In this document: positions 40,501-64,000 of the stretch, in pieces
Layout: each line of letters begins with the position of its first letter
Position numbering within the stretch: position 1 is the first letter of the stretch
Assembly (NCBI GenBank): GCA_949130485.1
Contig: OX422200.1
Coordinates: forward strand, 1,216,604 to 1,280,603
DNA: 64,000 bases
Direction: 5' to 3'
Source of the DNA: Agelas oroides
Lineage: Eukaryota; Porifera; Demospongiae; Agelasida; Agelasidae
The notes under the pieces: generated by a model
Database searches by the model: none
Told to the model about the DNA's origin: nothing
The model's input: only the letters and a program-made list of their open reading frames with translations
Translations under genes and position numbers: made by a program

Positions 40501-43500
40501 CACAACTGACAGCACTACAAGTCCAGTCTCCAGATCCGACAGCACTATAAGTCCAGCCTCCACAACTGAGAGCTCTACAAGTCCAGCCTCCAGATCTGAC
40601 AGCACTACAAGCTCAGTCTCCAGAACTGACAGCTCTACAAGCTCAGTCTCCAGAACTGACAGCACTACAAGTCCAGTCTCCAGATCTGACAGCACTACAA
40701 GTCCAGTCTCCACAACCGACAGCACTACAAGTCCAGCCTCCAGATCTGACAGCACTACAAGTCCAGCCTCCACAACCGACAGCACTACAAGTCCAGTCTC
40801 CACAACCGACAGCTCTACAAGTCCAGTCTCCACAACCGACAGCTCTACAAGTCCAGTTTCACCCACCTCCATAACCGACAGCACCACAGATTCAGCCTCC
40901 AGACTCGACAGCGCAAGTGCAGTTTCAACCACCTCCACAACTGACAGCACAGCCTCTATAACTGACAGCACTACAGATTCAGCCTCCAGACTCGACAGTG
41001 CAAGTGCGGTTTCAACCACCTCCACAACTGACAGCACAGCCTCCAGAACTGACAGCACTACAAGTCCAGCCTCTATAACCGACAGCACTACAGATCCAGC
41101 CTCCAGACTCGACAGCGCAAGTGCAGTTTCAACCACCTCCACAACTGACAGCACAGCCTCCAGAACTGACAGCACTACAAGTCCAACCTCTATAACCGAC
41201 AGCACTACAGATCCAGCCTCCAGACTCGACAGCGCAAGTGCAGTTTCAACCACCTCCACAACTGACAGCACAGCCTCCAGAACTGACAGCACTACAAGTC
41301 CAACCTCTATAACCGACAGCACTACAGATCCAGCCTCCAGACTCGACAGCGCAAGTGCAGTTTCAACCACCTCCACAACTGACAGCACAGCCTCCAGAAC
41401 TGACAGCACTACAAGTCCAACCTCTATAACCGACAGCACTACAGATCCAGCCTCCAGACTCGACAGCACAAGTGCAGTTTCAACCACCTCCACAACTGAC
41501 AGCACAGCCTCCAGAACTGACAGCACTACAAGTCCAGCCTCCATAACTGACAGCACTACAGATTCAGCTTCCAGACTTGACAACGCAAGTGCAGTTTCAC
41601 CCACCTCTATAACCGACAGCACTACATCCACAACTGATCCTACTACAAGTCCAGCCTTCATAACCGACAGCACTACAGATTCAGCCTTCAGACTCGACAG
41701 CGCAAGTGCGGTTTCAACCACCTCAACAACTGACAGCACAGCCTCCAGAACTGACAGCACTACAAGTCCAGCCTCCATAACCGACAGCACTACAGATTCA
41801 GCTTCCAGACTCGACAGCGCAAGTGCAGTTTCAACCACCTCCACAACTGACAGCACAGCCTCCAGAACTGACAGCACTACAAGTCCAGCCTCTATAACCG
41901 ACAGCACTACAGATTCAGCTTCCAGACTCGACAGCGCAAGTGCAGTTTCAACCACCTCCACAACTGACAGCACTACAAGTCCAGCCTCTATAACCGACAG
42001 CACTACAGATTCAGCTTCCAGACTTGACAACGCAAGTGCAGTTTCAGTCACCTCCACAACTGACAGCACTACATCCACAACTGATCCTACTACAAGTCCA
42101 GCCTCCATAACCGACAGCACTACAGATTCAGCCTCCAGACTCGACAGTGCAAGTGCAGTTTCAGTCGCCTCCACAACTGACAGCACTACATCCACAACTG
42201 ATCCTACTACAAGTCCAGCCTTCATAACCGACAGCACTACAGATTCAGCTTCCAGACTTGACAACGCAAGTCCAGTTTCAGTCGCCTCCACAACTGACAG
42301 CACTACAACCACAACTGATCCTACTACAAGTCCAGCCTCCATAACCGACAGCACTACAAGTCCAGTTTCAGCCACCTCCACAACTGACAGCACTATAAGT
42401 CCAATTCGAGACTCCTTTGTTATGGATGCAAGATTGAGAAGAGATGCAGAAGTATGTTCTATGCTGTTTCAATTCGGTCTTGTATGTTGTTGGGGTGAGC
42501 CTGAGTGTCATTGTGTGTGTGTGTGTCTTTCCAATCAGGACATGGAGATGGCTGAAGCAAATGACACACTGACAGTACTAGGTACTTTGATGACCATCAA
42601 CTGCACGCTGCAAAAGATCCAGAAACAGTCTGTAAGTCTCCTTCTCCTTTGTCATCTCCTCTCTCAACCTTTATTCGAGATCCACATCTTATCAATCCCA
42701 TACTGCAGGATTACCTCCAGGAAAACATTACGGTACTACAAACAACCACACACAACATCTCTGTGAGTCAGATATAAGCTAGGACCCATATCTTCTCCAT
42801 CATGTGATTCCTCCTTGTATACCAACTATACGCAGGCGTGGGTGAGGGGGGCACTTGGGGAGCTAGATGTACTTCTTAACAGAACCAGGGATGTTATTGC
42901 TAGGGTGAGTTCAGGGAGTGAAGGTATTTGAGTGAGTGAGTGAAATGTCCCATTTGCCAGATTGCCTCAATAGTTTGATCACTTGCTGAGTTCCATTACA
43001 ATATAAGAATAACAATAATGTACTTGATTATATAATCATGTAGGAATCAGAGCCTTTGATTAATATAATGTACCTTTGATTATGTTATTTAGGAGTCTCA
43101 GCTGTACATTGAAAGACAATTTGAGAACGTTAATGACTACCTGGATTATGTTGAGTATCAGGTGAGTACCCTGGTAGATGCAGGTATAATTACTGTCAAA
43201 TACTTTTGTTTGGTTTGATTCCATACTGCTTTAGGCTCAGAATGAGGTTGGTCGGTGCCACCCACTTTCAGCAATATACAGTGGTATGTATACTGCTGTC
43301 TGCAGTGAGACATTGGATGGACTGGTACGTAGGTTATCACATTTATACTGGAGAAAAATTGATTTAGAAGCCAGGTTCACTAATTGCTATTTTAGCTCTT
43401 AGCTCTTAGCTGTACATTCAGTCTGCATGAACTGGTATTGAAGATAATTCATTTAGAAGCCAGATCTGTTTCACCACACACCTCATCTTTCTCTTTCTCT

Positions 43501-44736
43501 GTCTCTCTACCTGTGTTTCTTCCTCTTCTCTCAACTGTTTCTCTCAGAATGGCCTCTGGTTCAGTGTTGGGTGGTGTGTCATTTTCTTTCTCCCTGCCAT
43601 CATCTTTGGCGTGATAGTCACCACTTACTTTAGAAGAGCACCATCAGTTATCCAACACCTCACTGAAAAAGACATGTAAGCCAGCAACTGTATACTCCAT
43701 GCATAAAGTAGTTCTCTCTCACTCCCCTAAGCATGGTGGATAAAGACCCTGGAATAAGGCCATCATGAATGGTATATCACTGTAAAAAGGTTTGGGTTAC
43801 TTCAACCATATTTTGGTCAGCTCAGTTGCATTCCTGTTGTGTGCATGACACAAAGTTCAAGGAATGTTTACAATTTGAACCAGGATGTAGTTGAGTGTAC
43901 GACTGACTATAATTATCACTTAATCACAATATTAAAGTATGACACTTGTATCTAATTTTTATGTATCTAGATCTAGTGTGTATTTTTGTTTTTTGACAAC
44001 AGGTACGATATTTACACAGATGGTGGGACAAGCTATAGGAGGTTAGTGTTCAGTATATGTATGTTACATTGAGATCACTGATTCAGAATCAAGCTGAGAG
44101 TAAGGTTTCACTCATGTAACACACTTGACTCAAACCTGTGTGTAGCTGAGGGAAGATACCCTAAGTAATCAGGAACCACTCGGCGTCTTTCCTGATGGAG
44201 AAGCGTCTCCTTGTAAAACAGACTTCTGACAGCACATACCAGGAGCTTGTGAACCACCATGTGGGACTCTGCCACATACTGAGTGGCTGTCAGGCACGAT
44301 GAAGCATTCGGTAGCACCTGTGCAGAGGATTGTGAGCTGGCCTTGGTTACTTCAGCAAGACGACACAGCACTTTTTTGGCGTGCAAATTAGTTGACAGTT
44401 TGCAGCTATGAATACAGTAAACTATGAATTTTTAACAAAGCCTGAGGATTCAGCTAAATGTCACCAGACCACCTCCTCACGGGGCCGGGGCGGGTGGGGT
44501 CTGGGCACAAGACTAGTTGTTACCTAGTAATAGGTCAGACTGCCAGCTTCCCACTTTCCTCTTTTACTTGTCATTTTTCCCACAACTGCAGGGAATCTAT
44601 GGCCCCTCTCTTCCAAGGAGTGTAAGTTATAAATCATTCTTACAACATAGCGTTATTATGACAACATAATCATGATATGTCATCTTCAATTTGCAGGGAT
44701 ATGGATTTGCCGCAAATTCCAAATTTAGACTGGTAG
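34570..44736 (+). CDS. PROM: prominin C with mucin-like insertion
   Basis: Coding exons: 34570-34783, 35026-35180, 36234-36439, 36634-36754, 36924-36990, 37122-37211, 37480-37676, 37967-38099, 38166-38242, 38344-38438, 38816-38968, 39091-39324, 39631-39718, 39934-40161, 40394-42451, 42539-42631, 42709-42762, 42836-42904, 43093-43161, 43235-43324, 43548-43675, 44003-44041, 44592-44621, 44697-44736. In frame throughout: 1575 residues, against 882 in prominin B. The signal peptide, five membrane segments and cysteine turn (CFLCCCRLGGQCG) are as in B. The difference is exon 15, a Ser/Thr-rich block of 686 residues placed in the second extracellular loop. Because that exon begins and ends in phase 0, skipping it would give an ordinary prominin. 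The C terminus is MDLPQIPNLDW, like VDLPHIPSTEW in B. Confidence 0.9.
36755..36870 (+). repeat. (GGGA)n starting at a splice donor
   Basis: Begins at the prominin C exon 4 donor (gtgagggagaaaggg), homologous in position to the repeat at 26021 in prominin B but less than half as long. Confidence 0.96.
37326..37490 (+). repeat. tandem duplication covering a splice acceptor
   Basis: Two copies of about 80 bases (AGGAGATGTAACGTGTT ... CTCTGTAGCAATTGAG). Each contains the acceptor and first bases of exon 7. Only the second copy leads into the full exon at 37480; the first would run to a stop at 37421-37423. Confidence 0.8.
37733..37832. mobile_element. hairpin element, ~100 bases
   Basis: TAGCCTCATTCCAGGCTCCC at the left and GGGAGCCTGGGAAGGAGGCT at the right, with internal ATTGCCATGTTTGCATTCCG shared with 18747-18889. 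Confidence 0.75.
38612..38678. mobile_element. minimal hairpin element
   Basis: TTAGCCTTATACCCGAGGAGG pairs imperfectly with CCTCC...GGATACGAGGCTAG in the prominin C intron 10. Confidence 0.6.
40394..42451 (+). CDS. Ser/Thr-rich mucin-like exon of prominin C
   Basis: One exon of 2058 bases with acceptor ttacatag and donor gtatgt, reading in frame from the neighbouring prominin exons. It encodes a block dominated by Thr, Ser, Asp, Ala and Pro. The first part uses short units like STTDSTTSPAS. The central part uses a 39-residue (117-base) unit including ASRLDSASAVSTTSTTDST and ITDSTTDP. Spacing of exactly 117 bases is seen at about 41105, 41222, 41339 and 41456. It has few hydrophobic residues and no cysteine in the repeat, as expected for a heavily O-glycosylated stalk. 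It contains no ATG until near its end, so ATG-based ORF calling misses it; the long antisense frame is a shadow. In prominin B the same intron holds only a 62-base minisatellite. Confidence 0.85.
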
Positions 44737-44936
44737 CAATTCAATTTCACAATCTACTATCACTCAGCTACTAGCTAGGATTAGTTGCCAGTATAGAAGC
44801 AATATTCATAGTGGTTTCACAAACTGGAAAAATACTTTTTGCAACTATTTATCATTTTTGGAACAGAGTTCAGCTAGCAGAATATCATTACAGTTAGTTG
44901 TTCACACAGAAATTTACATTCATGGAAGTAGTATCA
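44737..44936. other. convergent spacer between prominin C and PDE12
   Basis: Only 200 bases separate the two stop codons, so the 3' UTRs of prominin C (plus) and PDE12 (minus) must lie close together or overlap. Confidence 0.7.
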
Positions 44937-47860
44937 TCAGTTGTTTTTCCACTTCAAATCAGCAACTAGTGCTAAGTGGTCCGAGGGAAAGTATAAGGAG
45001 GGAAGGGCTACAAACTCGGTTACCTCTTCAAGTGAAGGTGAGGGAACAATTCTTTCAACTGACAGATGCTCTGAATCAATGAAGATATAGTCAAGTACAC
45101 CTCTGTACCCAGATGTGTAGTTTGTGTAGCCTGTAGTGCCAGTGGCATTCTCAAAATGGAAGCCATGGTAGAGATCTAGTCCTTCAAAATCATCATCTGA
45201 CGGTGCCTGGCTGCACACCGGCCAAACAGAGCTTTGCACAGTCTCTTTCTCTGCCTCCCGCTCATCTTCCTGGTCAAATATAGGTGGCCTGGGGTTACAT
45301 GCACACTTTGGAATTTCGGTCAGCTTGTAGACCATCCAATCAGAATGTTGCTTGCTAACTGAGCCAGTTAGCATATAGTGGTAGGCTGCAATACAGGGAC
45401 AGCTGTTGAAATCACCACAGAAAAGAACTGCTATTTTTGACTGTGACCCTACAGTTTGCATGAAAGCGTCAAGAGCGGTTTTTAGGAACTTCAAGCTTAT
45501 TTCAACTTGAATCAGTCGGATGTGATCTGCCATTGGGTGGAAGTACAAGTGAGTGTTAGCAACACACAGAAAATGGCCAGGCTTTTGGAGGCACTTCAGA
45601 AATACCAGCTGAACTATTGTATGCCTTGCTGTGAGCTCTTGTAAAACAGTAGAGGCAGCCTTGAGGCCTTCGTGGAGGCTGGAACATGATGGGTGAGTCT
45701 GAAGGAACTCACTTAGCGAAATACACTCAGTTGACATCAACGCAAGTTTATTTGCATTGAAGATGGTTGCTTCCCCCTCAGCTATCTGTAGATTAGAAAA
45801 GTTTCTCGTTATTTTAATTTTTTAAAAATAATATCACGTTAAAAATTGTTGCTCATGTGGTTCCACAATGTAGCATGTATTAAGTTTGTGCATATAATTT
45901 TTGCTGTTGGTTGCACCACTGAAAAGTTTATTTTAACAGTGAAATTTCCCGATCATGGTATTAATAGGGTTAATGTAATATACATGGAAAACACAGGATC
46001 CTAATACTAGCGCCGCACTCAATATCCACGACTCATGGTGCAAACACAAAATCCTGATATTAGCACAGTCGCATTCCCAGGCTCTACACAACAGCTTGGG
46101 AACAAGACTAATATCAATTGCACAGATGCACCATGGTGTCCTTAGCTTGTTTTCAAACTTGGACAAAAGCACAGCCAAGTAGATTGTACTGTACATAAAC
46201 CCTGAGTGAAATGCTATGTATAGACGGCATTACTGGTACCAAATATGACTTCACATAGTACCCACCTGGCCAGACTTTGGTTGAAAGCACCCTCCATAGC
46301 CCTTCTCTTGCAGTGCAGGCAGGAGAAACTGCTTGAATACCTTAGTGCCTACCTCCTGGAGGCATATTACATCAGCGTGGTAGCCTAGCAACTCAGACAC
46401 AATCAAACACTGCCTGTACTCAACATTCAGGGACTCTTGGTTACAATAGGGATAGAGCACTTCATGAGCAAAGGTGGTGGATGTGTACGAATCGGCTAGA
46501 ATGTTGTAGGAAACCACACGAAATTGATCTGGCTCAGACAAATGTGCTGGGGTTAGTAGATGGCGTCTAGTAATAGGTGACAAGTTTCTTGGCCCAGTAA
46601 CTACCGTTTTGGTGGAGACAAGCACTGGTTGTCCAACTCGGCCATTGGAGTTTGCTGGTGTGCACTCCAAAAGGAGCTGTTTGCCACAATCTTCCTCCAA
46701 AGGCCAGTAAGTGAAAGACTTGCCGACAATTTGGAGTTCTTCTAACTCTTTCTCGCTCAATGGGGTGGGTGTTGGGTTATCATTCTCTTGTCGCATGGCT
46801 ACAGCAAGGTCAGGGTGACTGCTTCCAGTGCCGACAGACTGGGCATCTGCCCTTGCACCAGCCTTGCCTGCAGGGTTAGTTTGTCTCCAAACCCAAGCAC
46901 AGGAAGAAAGATCTGCAAACTCAAGTTGCACCTGAAGACAAAAATATCATCATAATAATCATCCCTAAATCACAATTTCGAGTACACCAGCATTTATTGT
47001 TATGTTGTCTACTCAAACTATGCAGCTATCATTGTTATACCCCATCCTCCCAGGTTGGTAGGAGGTGAGGATTTGACCAGGACAATTATCTAATTCCCTT
47101 CTGCAGGGGCAATCTCTTTCATCAAATCAGGACTACACAAATGTGTGCATGTGCAGTAAAAATTCCCCATATAAGGCAAATGCCCCTCCCAAAGGGCATA
47201 TTGCTGGGGTCAAACGCCTTTGATAATTCCCACCCACCACAAACCTGGGAGGGTGGAGCATAACAGTGATATGGCGCATTATAAACTCCGTAGTGTCACA
47301 TAGTGTCACTATTTTGGAACAAAATGGTTTGTTGACGCCCCCTTAACATTGAACTAATCCAGCATGAATAAATTCTTCTGTAGTTGCAAGTAGCACAAAG
47401 CAAAAAAAAAAAAATTGTGGCAACTCTCTACCTGTGGAACAATGGGGTATCCACTCATGGCACAGTCTGGAACCTTCAAAGAAACGATGGTTGGTGGATT
47501 CACTGTCACAGCAAACTTTGTTTCACCGACAACCAGAGTGTTCCCCTCCACCCAAGCTTGTATATTGGGAACATCACCGGCCACTTCTTCTGCTCCATAG
47601 TAGAGGCGGGCTTCAACAGGAGAAGGGACTTCTGGAATACTCTGCCCAGCATTCTTTTTCCTCTTTTTGACGTTGCTTTTCTCAATCTTATTTGCAGTCA
47701 GTGAAATTCGTCTTAGTGCCTTCTCCAAATTCTCCTCCTTTGGGCGCAACAACTTATGAAGTCTGCCCTTCAATACCAAAGTAAGACCCAGAGAATCTTC
47801 CTGCGCCACAGAGCGGACAAAAATTGTTTCCAGCATGCTACCCACATGCCGAGATGCCAT
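44937..47860 (-). CDS. PDE12: 2',5'-phosphodiesterase 12 (PDE12)
   Basis: Three exons, 47860-47432, 46931-46266 and 45785-44937, all joined in phase 0, giving 647 residues (human PDE12: 609). The N-terminal part matches the PDE12-specific region (VEARLYYGAEEVAGDVPNIQ, YPIVPQVQLEF). The C-terminal half is an endonuclease/exonuclease/phosphatase domain with the expected motifs: VVSYNILADSYT, VICLQEVG, FCGDFNS, GVLDYIFID and PSDHLALVADL. The catalytic Asn, Glu, Asp/Asn and Asp-His residues are present. PDE12 is usually a mitochondrial exoribonuclease that trims poly(A) and degrades 2',5'-oligoadenylates; the first 20 residues here could be a targeting sequence but this is uncertain. It has an insertion of about 40 residues (acidic, Glu-rich) before GLDLYHGFHF compared with the vertebrate protein. 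It is divergently paired with NALCN. Confidence 0.95.
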
Positions 47861-47936
47861 GGCTCAGCTGGTGGTTTTACTAACTAGGTGGGTGGAGCTA
47901 GCTCCGGTAGGTCACGCCTACAGGCTACAAACAGGG
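47861..47936. promoter_or_regulatory. 76-base bidirectional gap PDE12/NALCN
   Basis: The PDE12 start codon (47860, minus) and the preferred NALCN start (47937, plus) are 76 bases apart. The two transcripts must share a bidirectional promoter or have overlapping 5' ends. No TATA box is seen. Confidence 0.55.

Positions 47937-64000
<16,064 letters not shown>

Noticed and set aside
40417-42393. 658-residue minus-strand open frame (VVLSVVEAGL-type repeats)
   Set aside because: It is the antisense shadow of the in-frame Ser/Thr exon of prominin C; the plus strand has matching splice sites and phase.
47835-47936. Upstream ATG as the NALCN start
   Set aside because: In frame, but it lies antisense to PDE12 codons and adds no NALCN-like sequence; 47937 has better context.

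Overview
The window is eukaryotic nuclear DNA from an animal. Its genes are multi-exon with GT-AG introns, and the introns are full of microsatellites, minisatellites and short hairpin repeats. The gene content (a complete NALCN channel, several prominins, PDE12 and WSCD-type sulfotransferases), together with a NALCN pore carrying glutamate in all four repeats, fits an early-branching metazoan, most likely a sponge. The exact taxon is inferred, not shown by the sequence. All gene models below were built by hand from splice sites, reading-frame continuity and recognised protein families.

Layout. 1-3.6 kb: two convergent, related WSCD-family Golgi sulfotransferase genes; the first is cut by the window edge. 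5.5-22.9 kb (minus): prominin A, 21 coding exons, with two tandem alternative last exons and repeat-filled introns. 23.3-33.0 kb (plus): prominin B, head to head with A. 33.3-33.95 kb: a decayed fragment of PDE12. 34.0-44.7 kb (plus): prominin C, a close tandem copy of B that carries an extra 686-codon Ser/Thr-rich exon. 44.9-47.9 kb (minus): intact PDE12. 47.9-64 kb (plus): NALCN, running off the right edge, with only 76 bases between its likely start codon and that of PDE12.

History and function. Prominins B and C sit on a tandem duplication of roughly 11 kb running from the prominin promoter to the middle of PDE12 exon 3; the left copy of PDE12 has decayed. Prominins shape plasma-membrane protrusions and the sulfotransferases probably decorate Golgi glycans. 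PDE12 is a 2',5'-oligoadenylate/poly(A) phosphodiesterase and NALCN a leak cation channel. No shared pathway is evident; the neighbourhood reflects duplication more than co-function.

Repeats. At least three dispersed inverted-repeat families occur: very short hairpins whose ends resemble TAGTCTCGTTCCCAG, roughly 360-base elements with the same ends, and a roughly 260-base element ending in AAGAGCGCATAAGAAC. There is also a pair of tRNA-derived SINE-like sequences. Many simple repeats start or stop exactly at splice sites.
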